Of a DNA stretch of 64,000 bases, positions 26,605-35,626 are shown piece by piece. Position 1 is the first letter of the stretch. Every line of letters begins with the position of its first letter. The DNA lies in NCBI GenBank assembly GCA_004000515.1, contig CP034537.1:496001-560000 (forward strand), given 5' to 3'. This DNA comes from Pseudomonas poae (GTDB lineage Bacteria; Pseudomonadota; Gammaproteobacteria; Pseudomonadales; Pseudomonadaceae). The notes under the pieces were generated by a model. That model saw nothing but the letters and a program-made list of their open reading frames with translations, was not told where the DNA came from and did not search any database. The translations under genes were made by a program, and so were the position numbers.

Positions 26605-28742
26605 TCACTTGCCGCGATTGAGTTGACGCAGCCTGCCAACCACCGCCGCCAGCGCCCGCTCGAACAATGGCCCGTCGTCCAAGCTATGCAGCGCGCCTCG
26701 CTTGAACGCCAGCGCCAGTTGGCCGGCACTCCGTTCCAGGACCTTGAGCCCCATGCGGCTGACGAAAATATAAGTGTTGGCCGGTGCCATGATCGCGGTG
26801 AGCTTGCAGCGCTGGGTGCTGGCTTCGTGGTCGTCGAACTCCACCCAACCACCGAGCCGCAATTGATGAACCTTGAGCAGGTCCGGATCACTGTCTGGCA
26901 GGTCTACGGCGAGTTCGGGCGACATGGCGCTGAGCAAAAAGGCTCGCGTATTTCGACCAACTCGTCGACACCCTCTGGCGCCTGGATGTGCAGGGCCTGC
27001 AAACGCAGAAAAAACTCACGGGTGCTGAAAGGGTCGAACGCGGCGCTGGTCAGGCCGTCACGCAGCGCCTTGAGTAACTTCGGTACCTGCTCAATCAGCT
27101 CGGTGTTGCCCTGCTGGCTGACACTCCAGACCAACTCATCCATGGTGCGCAACCCCGTTTGCCATTGCACCGACTGCTCACCGTACTTGAGGTTGGCGAG
27201 CAAGAGCACCTGGCTCCAGGCCTGCTGCAGAAACTGCAAGACCGAGCGCGGCAAGACCTTCCCCAACAAACGTCGATTGAGCACATCGGCTACTCGCTGG
27301 CGCACCGCCTCAGTACGCAAGCGCGCCTCCTCAGTGTCGCGGGTATGCTGCTCAAGCAACTCGCTACGCCGCCACTCTTCAGCGGTGAACACGCGGAACT
27401 CCGCCAACAGTTGGGCAAATATCGCTGGGTCATCGACAAACTCGTTGAGCAAACGCTGGACTGCCTGCTCGATGCGCAGGTACAGGGTGTCGCGCTGATA
27501 GTCATCGCGCGGGCTCCACGTCATGGCGGCAGCCGCGACCTCGTTGAGCAGGCGCCGCGCCGGGTGGCTGGCGCAGCTGAGAATACTCTTGTCCAACACC
27601 GCGACTTTCAACACCGGGATCTGCAGGCGGGCGATCAACGCCTTGAAGGCGTTCGGCACCGTGCGGTCGTTACGGATAAATTCGAACAGCATCGCGATCA
27701 GGTTGATCACGTCTTCGTCCGCAGCCTCTACAACCCGTGACTTACCGCTCTTGACGCTGACTCGGGTGAGCAACTGCTCAAGTTGGTTGCGCAGGTCAAA
27801 ATCGTCTTCGGCGTCCGGCTCCGGCACATATTGCTGCAAATGCGAGAGCAGACGTAACAAGTCGCGAGAGGAAATCGGCAGGGTTTCGGCGCCAGGCTCA
27901 AGGGTCGGCGCAACACTGCCGCGTACTGCAGTGAGCAACCCTTGCAGGGCAGCAAACGCTTGCTGGCCGCTCTCACCGACAGCCTGATCAGCGTTCGACG
28001 CTGCCTCTTCACGCGGAAGTTCACGGGCCGCACGCCCACCCGGGCGTCGCGACGGCACAGCCTTGAGCCCAGGCAACACGCCAGTCGCAACCAGCAATTG
28101 ATTGGCTTCGCCGTACAGTTGGTCCGCGTCGCTGAGCACGTATCTCTCAAAGAGCTTGAGCATGATCAGCTTGACGCGGATTTCTACGCCTAGACTGCGC
28201 CCTGCCCGCAGGAAGCATTCGCACAGCAACGCGGGCCCAAGGGGATTCTCACGGTCATCCAGGCGATTACCCAGCAGGGTACTCAAGCGCGTGGTGAGTT
28301 GCCCCAGGGCCAGACCGTCGCGGTGGCGCACACGGCCCAGCATGGCCTCAAGGGCTACGGCTTTTTCCAGCTCATCCTTGGAAGTGCCTGGCGCCGTTTC
28401 GTACGACACCACCGGCACCAGTTGCCGCTCGCCACGCCCGGCCAGGCTCAGGCTGGCGAAGGCTTCGAAAAGCCGTTCCATGAACACGCGCTCGAAATTC
28501 TTGCGCTTGAGGCGCAAGTCACGCATGGCTTCGAAGAAAATATGATGGTCAACGTTGCTGCGAGCCTTATCCGCCATTTCGAACAACGTGTCGTCGGCGT
28601 TATCGAACAGCTCCTGCAAACCTTGCTGCAACTGTTGCGCCGCTTTGTCGCGAACCTGCAGCAACACCACCGGCAGTCGGGCGAGCGGCGATGGCGTGGC
28701 GTGTGCCTTGTTGATCGGCACCACCTTTCCGTCATTGTGCAT
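26605..28742 (-). CDS. DUF1631 family protein (one frameshift)
   Basis: Large cytosolic protein of about 712 residues, mostly helical, of the DUF1631 family. No enzyme motif is visible. The C-terminal 110 residues (LGGWVEFDDHEASTQRCKLT, then YIFVSRMGLKVLERSAGQLA) resemble a PilZ-like beta-barrel, so c-di-GMP-related or binding functions are possible but unproven. The two frames join by adding one T to the A run 26936-26940 on the plus strand (EIREPFLLSAMSPELAVDL). The corrected length is a multiple of three. The same protein lies between ampD and nadC in P. aeruginosa and P. putida as I recall. Confidence 0.82.
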
Positions 28743-28930
28743 CCTGGCCTCCTGAAACGGCGGTATTGGCAGACGTCAAAGCTATGACGCCAATTGCAAG
28801 GCGCGGGATTATCTTGCAAACGGGGGTCGTTACGCCAGTGCACTCTGCCATTTGGTCGTAAATGAGCAGGCCGCTGGGTTCAAACGCGCACTGCCCCTAT
28901 AATCGAGGCACTTTGTTTGTGGAGCCTGTT

Positions 28931-29779
28931 ATGCCGAATCTCCGTCTTGCCGACCTCACCGCCGAAATCGAAGCCAACGTGCGCCGTGCACTGCTGGAAG
29001 ACATCGGCAGCGGCGACATCACCGCGCAATTGATCCCGGCCGAACGGCTGGCCACAGCCACGATCATCACCCGTGATGCGGCTGTTATCAGCGGTACGGC
29101 CTGGGTGGATGCCGTGTTCCGCCAACTGGACCCGCGGGTTGCCGTGCATTGGCAGGTGGCCGACGGCGAACGCGTCAGCCCCAACCAGGCGTTGTTCCAA
29201 CTCGAAGGCCCGGCGCGATCGCTGCTGAGTGGCGAACGTTGCGCGCTGAATTTTCTGCAACTGCTGTCCGGCGTTGCGACTCGCGCCCAGTACTTGGCGG
29301 ATTTCGTCGGCAGCACTCAAGTCAAGCTGCTGGACACCCGCAAAACCCTGCCCGGCCTGCGCCTGGCGCAGAAGTACGCCGTAACCTGCGGCGGTTGCCA
29401 CAACCATCGCATCGGGTTGTATGACGCGTTCCTGATCAAGGAAAACCATATTGCTGCTTGCGGTGGCATCGCCCAAGCCATCAGCGCCGCGCACAAGATC
29501 GCACCAGGCAAGCCGGTTGAAATTGAAGTGGAAAGCCTGGAAGAACTGCGCGAAGCACTGGCGGCGGGCGCCGACATCATCATGCTCGATGAGCTGAGCC
29601 TGGAAGACATGCGTGAAGCCGTGCGCCTGAACGGTGGCAAGGCCAAGCTGGAAGCCAGCGGCGGAATCAATGAAAGCACCCTGCTGCCCATTGCTGAAAC
29701 CGGGGTGGACTACATCTCCATCGGTGCAATGACCAAGGACGTGAAGGCAGTGGATTTGTCGATGCGCCTAAGCATCTAA
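28931..29779 (+). CDS. nadC: Quinolinate phosphoribosyltransferase (nicotinate-nucleotide pyrophosphorylase)
   Basis: Enzyme of 282 residues that turns quinolinate and PRPP into nicotinate mononucleotide, CO2 and PPi in de novo NAD synthesis. Signatures: [18 protein letters not shown] at the start, [36 protein letters not shown] with the basic substrate-binding residues, [30 protein letters not shown] and [13 protein letters not shown] lies eight bases upstream of the ATG 28931. It is divergent from the DUF1631 gene and convergent with the small DUF6388-like gene. No frame problem. Confidence 0.96.
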   Translation: MPNLRLADLTAEIEANVRRALLEDIGSGDITAQLIPAERLATATIITRDAAVISGTAWVDAVFRQLDPRVAVHWQVADGERVSPNQALFQLEGPARSLLSGERCALNFLQLLSGVATRAQYLADFVGSTQVKLLDTRKTLPGLRLAQKYAVTCGGCHNHRIGLYDAFLIKENHIAACGGIAQAISAAHKIAPGKPVEIEVESLEELREALAAGADIIMLDELSLEDMREAVRLNGGKAKLEASGGINESTLLPIAETGVDYISIGAMTKDVKAVDLSMRLSI

Positions 29780-29787
29780 AGCCTTGT

Positions 29788-29825
29788 AGTGAGCGGGCTT
29801 GCCCCGCGCTGGGCAAACCCGCTCA
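29788..29825. repeat. REP-like hairpin after nadC
   Basis: GTGAGCGGG pairs with CCCGCTCAC around TTGCCCCGCGCTGGGCAAA, a degenerate REP-type palindrome between convergent genes. It may terminate both transcripts. Confidence 0.6.
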
Positions 29826-29830
29826 CTCAT

Positions 29831-30136
29831 TCAGACGACGAGATCATTCATCTCGCAATACTCGTCCCATTCAACCCCCAGCACCTCCGCTGCCTCTTTG
29901 TGCAAGGCCAGCCGTGCCGCTTCGAACTCTTCCGGTGTCGAGGTGTACTTGAGGGTCAGTTCCCAAGGCTGATAGCCCTGGCTTTCGGCCTCGTCCTCGA
30001 ATGCCCACTGGATCTGGTCACGCTGATCATCAGCGCTTAGATCCTTGATCTCTTCTTTAAGCTGCGGCGATTCCTCGAGGTATTTTTCGAGGGCTGCTTG
30101 ATGCCGAACTTCCTGGGTCATTTCAGTCGTGGTCAT
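29831..30136 (-). CDS. Small acidic cytosolic protein, probably DUF6388 family
   Basis: Protein of 101 residues, rich in Glu and Asp (EESPQLKEEIKDLSADDQRD, FEDEAESQGYQPWELTLKYT, LGVEWDEYCEMNDLVV). There is no signal peptide, membrane segment or catalytic motif. It resembles small pseudomonad proteins annotated DUF6388, but I cite this from memory. The ATG overlaps the stop of a 42-codon gene upstream, indicating a two-gene unit. Function unknown. Confidence 0.75.
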   Translation of the reverse strand: MTTTEMTQEVRHQAALEKYLEESPQLKEEIKDLSADDQRDQIQWAFEDEAESQGYQPWELTLKYTSTPEEFEAARLALHKEAAEVLGVEWDEYCEMNDLVV

Positions 30137-30261
30137 GTTGTTCTCTTTGGATCGAGGAATGGGGATGCATCTGGGTCATCAAGGTTGCGCAGATACAAAG
30201 AGCAGGCACGAATGCCGGCACGTCTGGCCTTCAGAACCATTCTGGGATCATCTGAAAACAT
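30133..30261 (-). CDS. Candidate 42-residue protein coupled to the DUF6388-like gene
   Basis: A short open frame reads MFSDDPRMVLKARRAGIRAC, then SLYLRNLDDPDASPFLDPKR and TT. Its stop overlaps the next start as ATGA, typical of translational coupling. AAAGGC just upstream is only a weak ribosome site. It lies 26 bases downstream of the 3' end of tRNA-Thr on the same strand. The composition (balanced charged residues, no low complexity) looks protein-like. I do not recognise it. It could be a spurious frame, hence modest confidence. Confidence 0.45.
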   Translation of the reverse strand: MFSDDPRMVLKARRAGIRACSLYLRNLDDPDASPFLDPKRTT

Positions 30262-30286
30262 TGCCTTTGGAACAGTGTTGCCTCTT

Positions 30287-30359
30287 TGCCCGAGACAGGA
30301 ATCGAACCTGCGACCTTCGCGTTACGAGTGCGCTGCTCTACCGGCTGAGCTACACGGGC
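30287..30359 (-). tRNA. tRNA-Thr (anticodon CGU)
   Basis: The minus strand reads GCCCGTGTAGCTCAGCCGGT, then AGAGCAGCGCACTCGTAACG with the anticodon CGT in the loop CTCGTAA, and a T-arm GGTTCGATTCC. The acceptor arm pairs GCCCG with CGGGC. CCA is not encoded. In P. aeruginosa a tRNA-Thr also lies downstream of pilA and the pilin glycosyltransferase. Confidence 0.95.
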
Positions 30360-30407
30360 GGTGGGCTAAAGCTAGCACCGCATTGGGCGTCCGGCAACTT
30401 GCGGCCT

Positions 30408-31808
30408 TCAGCGGGCAATCACGCCCTGGGCCCAGAAACGCGGCTGCAGTAAGTTGTCATGGGTGTTGAGGTACTGCTGCTGGGCTTGATTGATCTGAGG
30501 CAGGTCGCGAACGACAATAAAGACCAGCAGACCAACGGACACTACCGTCAGCGCTTTCCACACGCCCCAAGCCAACGGCAACGCCGTCGGTGCCGGGGTT
30601 CGCCATACATGCAGCGCCATCAGCCAGCCCACCACCAACGCCAGCCATACCTGGGAATTGGGCATCACGATCACGCCATCGACCATCGACTGCACCAACG
30701 CCGCGATCAATGCGGCAAGCAGGCATAGCCGCAACAGGTCTGCACGCTCGGTAGACAACATCCGTTTACGCACCTGAGCCACCGTGCCCCAACCGCCCCG
30801 CCACGCCAAAACCGCAACGCACAACGCCGATGGCACACCCCATTCGCTGGCCCATTGCAGAATGGCCTGATGTGGATGAGCGGCAATCTTGTTGGCAATA
30901 TCGGCAAAGTGCATCGGTCCGAAGCCCATCCAAGGACGCTCCACGAGCATATGCCACGCCTGCCACCAGATCGGACCACGACCCGACAGCGAGGTGGTAA
31001 GGCGGTCACTGGCAGCGCTGGCGATCTCGACCCCCAAGTAGTCCGCCAGCACCGTGAATACCGCCCCGTACAACAACACCCCGCCGACCACCGCAGCCAG
31101 TTGCCACCCCAACCAGCGTCGCCCCCAAGGCCCCAGCGCCGCCAAGACCACACCCGCGACGACCATGCCAAGCCAGGTGCCACGCGTACCACCACTGATA
31201 GCGATCAACCACCAGACGCACAGCAACGCAAACACCGCGCCTCGCCAGGCGCGTGAGACATTGGGGATCAGCAAGGGCAGCGCCAGCAGTGGCAAGGTGA
31301 ATGTCTGGAACTGGCCGTAGAAGCGCTTGTTGGAAAAGCCGGACAGCAGCGAGTCAGGGTCGAGCGTCGACGCGCCACTGGTGAATGCGAGCCCGCCTGC
31401 GTGCAGGTATTGAATCGACTTGATCAGGCACAGTCCCGTCACCACCAGTATCAGGGTCCGGTCCAACGCTTCGCCGCCGTGACGACGAAGCAGGGCAAAC
31501 GCCACCGCGATCGCCCCACAACTGATAAACACCGCCACCTCGGTGAACGCCCAAAGGGGTTGGTGGGCCAGCACCGAGGACAGCAACCCCAGCACGATAA
31601 TCAGCGCCAGGCCAAGGGCGGTCGGCCGGTCCACCAACCGCTCACTGGGGGCGACCGACAGTCCATACAGCACTGCGCAAAACCCGATGGCAATCTGCAT
31701 CACCCGCTGCAGGTCGTGCCCACTGAACGGAACACACACCCCAACGACCAACAGGCACACCGTTACTACCAGGAAAACTTTGCCACGTTGCTGTACGGAT
31801 AACGCCAT
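30408..31808 (-). CDS. O-antigen-ligase-type protein, likely pilin O-glycosyltransferase (TfpO/PglL-like)
   Basis: Polytopic membrane protein of 466 residues with about 11-12 hydrophobic segments and the Wzy_C signature: the periplasmic loop with SGRGPIWWQAWHMLVERPWM, GFGPMHF and AAHPHQAILQWASEWG. The HxxxxxW-type histidine and the arginine are the expected catalytic residues of O-antigen ligases and pilin oligosaccharyltransferases. It lies 35 bases downstream of pilA and upstream of tRNA-Thr, the arrangement of tfpO (pilO) in group I P. aeruginosa strains. It is therefore expected to attach a lipid-linked glycan to PilA in the periplasm. The pilin here ends in GCGTNGA, not in the C-terminal Ser known to be modified in P. 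aeruginosa, so the site is unclear. Confidence 0.8.
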   Translation of the reverse strand: MALSVQQRGKVFLVVTVCLLVVGVCVPFSGHDLQRVMQIAIGFCAVLYGLSVAPSERLVDRPTALGLALIIVLGLLSSVLAHQPLWAFTEVAVFISCGAIAVAFALLRRHGGEALDRTLILVVTGLCLIKSIQYLHAGGLAFTSGASTLDPDSLLSGFSNKRFYGQFQTFTLPLLALPLLIPNVSRAWRGAVFALLCVWWLIAISGGTRGTWLGMVVAGVVLAALGPWGRRWLGWQLAAVVGGVLLYGAVFTVLADYLGVEIASAASDRLTTSLSGRGPIWWQAWHMLVERPWMGFGPMHFADIANKIAAHPHQAILQWASEWGVPSALCVAVLAWRGGWGTVAQVRKRMLSTERADLLRLCLLAALIAALVQSMVDGVIVMPNSQVWLALVVGWLMALHVWRTPAPTALPLAWGVWKALTVVSVGLLVFIVVRDLPQINQAQQQYLNTHDNLLQPRFWAQGVIAR

Positions 31809-31843
31809 CGGCCACCTCTACGTCCATGCAGATGGTTTAGCAG

Positions 31844-32287
31844 TTATGCGCCGTTGGTGCCGCACCCCTTGGCAACATATTTTTCTTCAGCGGTCGTGGT
31901 GCAGGCCCAGCCGGTGGTGGCGCTGCGCGTGAGGGTGATGGTTTTGTTCAGCACCGGCGCCGGGGCGTCGATAATTTCGCAACTGATCGCGCCGGCGCCG
32001 GTGACCACGTCGCCTGTCACGGCGATCTTGCAGTTGGCGGTGGTGTCGCTGGTGCCACCGATCAACGCCAGGGTCGGCACGGTGCCTTGGTTGATAGTGG
32101 ATTCGTACCCGGCTTTGAGCGCCGTAATTTCTGCCAGGCCGGCGGTGAACTTGGCCTTGGCCTGATGGGTGGTGTACATCGGCAGGCCAATGGTGGCCAA
32201 AATGCCGATGATTGCAACGACAATCAACAACTCGATCAGGGTAAAACCTTTTGACGTATCACATTCACTCTCCAGGATAGAACTCAT
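31844..32287 (-). CDS. pilA: Type IV major pilin PilA (start region probably mis-sequenced)
   Basis: Pilin of about 134-147 residues. The class III signal reads SK-GFTLIELLIVVAIIGILA, with cleavage expected after Gly and Glu at +5. Globular-domain features follow, including a C-terminal disulfide loop (WACTTTAEEKYVAKGC). As written, the start is the ATG 32287 with an odd 14-residue leader (MSSILESECDTSKG) and no ribosome site. If the A run at AAAAGG had one more base, a GTG at 32262 preceded by GGAG at seven bases would give MIRQKGFTLIELL, a normal short leader. I favour that reading. pilA is divergent from pilC; no pilB lies between. Confidence 0.88.
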   Translation of the reverse strand: MSSILESECDTSKGFTLIELLIVVAIIGILATIGLPMYTTHQAKAKFTAGLAEITALKAGYESTINQGTVPTLALIGGTSDTTANCKIAVTGDVVTGAGAISCEIIDAPAPVLNKTITLTRSATTGWACTTTAEEKYVAKGCGTNGA

Positions 32288-32461
32288 GACGAGGCGCGTC
32301 CTGCGCCCCGCGTTGTGCAGCGGCGCCAGTGTACTCATCCACAAGCGCCCCAGCGCCTGCAAGACGCACATTCTGACATTTTATCCTCCGTTACCGGCCA
32401 GCCCAAAGTCGTCACCTGACTAAGCTATAAATCTTCGACGACCTCTGTGCGGAACCATGAG

Positions 32462-33669
32462 ATGGATAACGCTTCGACGCTGTACGCCTGGGAAGGCACC
32501 AACCGCAAAGGCCGCCGGGTAACCGGGCAAACCCGCGGGCACAACCCCGCCCTGATCAAGGCCCAACTGCGCCAACAAGGCATCAACCCCGGGCGTGTGC
32601 GCAGGCAGCTCGCGGCGCTACCGAGCCTTGCCCCAGCAATCAAAGCCGCGGACATTACCCTGCTCACTCGCCAATTGGCCACCTTGCTTCGGGCAGGGAT
32701 CCCTCTGCTGCAAGCGTTCGACATCATCAGCGAAGGCTTCGACAACCGCCTCGTACGCGCACTGGTGCTGGGCCTGAAACAGGAAATCGCCAGCGGCAGC
32801 AGCCTTGCCGGCGCCTTACGTAAACAACCGCGCCATTTCGATCCGTTGTATTGCAACCTGGTGGCCGCTGGCGAACAGTCCGGAGCACTTGAAACGCTGT
32901 TGGAGCGTGTGGCGGTCCACCGGGAGAAGGGTGAGCAGCTCAGGGCCAAAATCAAAAAAGCCATGACCTACCCGGTGGCGGTACTGGTGGTTGCAAGCGT
33001 GGTTACTGGCGTGTTGTTGATCCATGTGGTGCCGCAGTTCCAGCATCTTTTCGCCGGGGTGGACAGCAAGTTGCCCAGTTTCACCTTGCAGGTCATCGCG
33101 CTCTCCGAGTTCATGCAGCACGCCTGGTGGATGATGGCGCTTGGGCTGGTCGGAGCGGGCATGGGGTTGCGCAAGACTTATCAAACCTGTCCAGATTTCC
33201 GCCACTGGACGGACGCCAGTTTGTTGAAAATGCCCTGGCAGGCAAACTGCTGAAAAATTCGGCCGTGGCCCGCTATGCCCGCACGCTGTCCACCACCTTT
33301 GCGGCTGGCGTGCCGCTGGTGCAGGCGCTGGATTCAGTGGCGGGGGCAGCGGGAAATGAGCCGTTCAAACAGGCAATCGAGCATATGCGTCACGATGTAT
33401 CCACTGGCATGCAGTTAAATCAATCCATGGCCAGCAGCGGCCTGTTTCCCGGCATGGCGATCCAGATGACGGCAATCGGCGAAGAGTCAGGCACCCTGGA
33501 CCACATGCTGGATAAAGTCGCCAGTCATTACGAGACTGAGGTAGACAACCAGGTCGACACCCTCACCAGCCTGATGGAGCCTCTGATCATGGTGGTATTG
33601 GGCGGGATCGTCGGGGCACTTGTCATCGCCATGTACCTGCCGGTGTTTCAGTTGGGGAGCGCATTTTGA
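32462..33669 (+). CDS. pilC: Type IV pilus inner-membrane platform protein PilC (one frameshift)
   Basis: Platform protein of about 402 residues of the GspF/PilC family, which links the pilus motors to pilin assembly. Two homologous GspF domains are visible (ITLLTRQLATLLRAGIPLLQ and ARTLSTTFAAGVPLVQALDS), each followed by GE(Q/E)SG motifs (AAGEQSGALETLLERVA; IGEESGTLDHMLDKVA) and membrane segments (YPVAVLVVASVVTGVLLIHV; LIMVVLGGIVGALVIAMYLP). One base is missing from the CCC at 33233-33235 (LLKMP-LAGKLLKNSAVARY). I use ATG 32462 (MDNASTLYAWEG), preceded by GGAA at eight bases. It overlaps pilD by three bases. Confidence 0.9.
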
Positions 33670-34532
33670 GTGCGCTGCTGAGTGAACACCCGCTGGCCTT
33701 CGTGCTGCTCGCGTTGGCATTGGGATTGATCGTCGGCAGTTTTCTCAACGTGCTGGTGTGGCGCCTGCCAAAGATGCTTGAGCGCGAATGGCGCGCCCAG
33801 GCCCACGAAGTACTCGGCCTACCTGCAGAGCCTGCCGGGCCGACCTACAACCTCATGCATCCCAACTCTTGCTGCCCGCACTGCAATCACCCCATTCGGC
33901 CCTGGGAAAACATCCCACTGCTCAGTTATCTGATACTTCGGGGTCGTTGCGCCCATTGCCGGGCGGCGATCAGCCCGCGCTACCCACTCACGGAACTGGC
34001 GTGCGGGCTGATCTCGGCATTCGTGGCCTGGCATTTCGGCTTCGGCTGGCAGGCAGGTGCGGTCATGCTGCTGAGCTGGGGGTTGCTGGCGATGAGCCTG
34101 ATCGATGCCGACCATCAATTGCTGCCCGATGTACTGGTGCTGCCGCTGCTGTGGCTGGGCTTGATCGTCAATGGGTTCGGCTTGCTGACCACGCTGTCCG
34201 ACGCCTTGTGGGGCGCCGTGATCGGATACATGAGCCTGTGGAGCGTGTTCTGGCTATTCAAGCTGGCCACCGGCAAGGACGGCATGGGCCACGGTGACTT
34301 CAAGTTGATGGCGTTGCTGGGGGCCTGGGGCGGCTGGCAGATCCTCCCAATGACGCTGTTGATGTCGTCGTTGGTTGGGGTGTTTGTCGGGTTGATACTG
34401 ATGCGGATACGCAAGACGCAGGCGTCGACTCCGATGCCATTTGGTCCGTATCTGGCGATTGCCGGCTGGATTGCATTGCTCTGGGGTGGTCAAATAACCG
34501 ACTTCTATTTGCAGTCTGTCGGTTTCAGATGA
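33666..34532 (+). CDS. pilD: Prepilin peptidase / N-methyltransferase PilD
   Basis: Membrane aspartyl protease of 288 residues that cleaves type IV prepilins and methylates the new N-terminus; it also serves the minor pilins near 50 kb. Motifs: [12 protein letters not shown], the zinc-binding CCPHC...CAHC cysteines around residues 70-100, the catalytic Asp segments [11 protein letters not shown] and [20 protein letters not shown], and eight hydrophobic segments. Translation begins at TTG 33666, overlapping the pilC stop. It overlaps coaE as ATGA (34529-34532). The pilC-pilD-coaE-yacG order is standard. Confidence 0.93.
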   Translation: MSALLSEHPLAFVLLALALGLIVGSFLNVLVWRLPKMLEREWRAQAHEVLGLPAEPAGPTYNLMHPNSCCPHCNHPIRPWENIPLLSYLILRGRCAHCRAAISPRYPLTELACGLISAFVAWHFGFGWQAGAVMLLSWGLLAMSLIDADHQLLPDVLVLPLLWLGLIVNGFGLLTTLSDALWGAVIGYMSLWSVFWLFKLATGKDGMGHGDFKLMALLGAWGGWQILPMTLLMSSLVGVFVGLILMRIRKTQASTPMPFGPYLAIAGWIALLWGGQITDFYLQSVGFR

Positions 34533-35151
34533 CCACTTCTGTTGCAACACCCTGGATTCTTGGCCTCACCGGCGGCATTGGCAGCGGTAAAAGCGCGGCG
34601 GCCCAGCACTTTATCGACCTGGGCATCGACCTGGTGGATGCCGACCATGCCGCCCGCTGGGTCGTCGAGCCTGGTCGCCCGGCACTGGCCAGCATTGCCG
34701 AACATTTTGGTGCCAGCGTGCTGCAGCCTGACGGCCAGCTGGACCGTGCTGCGCTGCGCAAACTGATCTTTGAAGTACCCGAAGAGCGCCGCTGGCTGGA
34801 AGCCCTGTTGCATCCGTTGATTGGCGAGGAGATTCGCAGCCACCTGGCGCGCGCTCGTTCGCCTTACGCCATCCTGGTGTCGCCATTGCTGGTCGAGTCC
34901 GGCCAGCACAGCATGACCAGCGCATCCTGGTGATCGACGTGCCGCAATCACTGCAGATTCAGCGTACCCTGCAGCGCGACGGCATCAGCGAACAGCAGGT
35001 GCAGGCGATTCTCAAGGCCCAGTCCAGCCGCGAAGACCGCCTGAAACATGCCGATGATGTGCTGGTCAATGACCAGGACCTTGCCTGGCTGCACAGCGAG
35101 GTCGAACGACTGCACCACTTTTACCTTACTTTGCGTGGAGGCCGATCATGA
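34529..35151 (+). CDS. coaE: Dephospho-CoA kinase (one frameshift)
   Basis: Essential last step of coenzyme A synthesis: ATP-dependent 3'-phosphorylation of dephospho-CoA. The P-loop is [25 protein letters not shown] and [10 protein letters not shown] are family motifs. The C-terminal part is in another frame ([27 protein letters not shown]). A missing base in CC 34917-34918 explains the break ([13 protein letters not shown]), and the corrected 207 residues match the usual length. Because coaE is essential, a sequence error is far more likely than a mutation. It is coupled to pilD and yacG by ATGA overlaps. Confidence 0.93.
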
Positions 35152-35348
35152 GCCAACCCTTGACCGTCGAATGCCCAACCTGCGGTGCACCCGTGGAATG
35201 GAAAGCGACCAATCTCAACCGGCCGTTCTGCTCGGACCGTTGCAAACTCATCGACCTGGGCGCCTGGGCGGCTGAAGAACACAAGATTCCGGTGGCTCCG
35301 GATGCCGAAGACGAGCTGTTTTCCGAAGACCTGCCGCCACGCCACTAA
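35148..35348 (+). CDS. yacG: DNA gyrase inhibitor YacG (zinc-binding)
   Basis: Protein of 66 residues with a four-cysteine zinc site (CPTCG near residue 9 and [12 protein letters not shown] near residues 28-38), then an acidic tail. In E. coli YacG binds GyrB and blocks gyrase activity. It overlaps the coaE stop (ATGA) and is the last gene of pilC-pilD-coaE-yacG. Its end also touches the convergent 71-residue gene by four bases. Confidence 0.92.
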   Translation: MSQPLTVECPTCGAPVEWKATNLNRPFCSDRCKLIDLGAWAAEEHKIPVAPDAEDELFSEDLPPRH

Positions 35349-35560
35349 GGGCGCATAAAGGCATATTCCTGCTGGTCGTCGAGGTTCTCTGCAAGGTATT
35401 GCAGCTCGTCGGCCAGGTCTTCGAAACTGCGCACACCCTTGCTCTGCTGCACCACCGCACTGAGCATCGCGCGCAGGGTCAAGCCTGGGTCAAAACCGAT
35501 TTCCTGTGCTGCATCCTGGCTTCTGCGCAACTCCTGCCGTGCCCACTCGTACACACTCAT
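35345..35560 (-). CDS. Small conserved protein of unknown function
   Basis: Protein of 71 residues ([40 protein letters not shown]). It is helical and acidic, without membrane or metal motifs. The ATG at 35560 is preceded by AGGAG at eight bases; an upstream in-frame ATG at 35593 lacks a ribosome site. It is convergent with yacG. A gene of this size lies at the same place in other pseudomonads, as far as I recall. I do not recognise a family name. Confidence 0.7.
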   Translation of the reverse strand: MSVYEWARQELRRSQDAAQEIGFDPGLTLRAMLSAVVQQSKGVRSFEDLADELQYLAENLDDQQEYAFMRP

Positions 35561-35626
35561 GATCCGTGCTCCTGGAAGAATGTTGCAGAGCATGGGCTTG
35601 CCGGGGTGCGCGGGATTTGATCTGGA

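Noticed and set aside
30287..30359. tRNA-Thr as attachment site of an integrated element
   Set aside because: No integrase, no direct repeat of the tRNA 3' end and no change of gene order are visible nearby.
32288..32446. Sigma-54 promoter of pilA
   Set aside because: pilA uses sigma-54 with PilR in P. aeruginosa, but I found no good GG-N10-GC element at suitable distance; TGTGCGTCTTGC is too far from the consensus.
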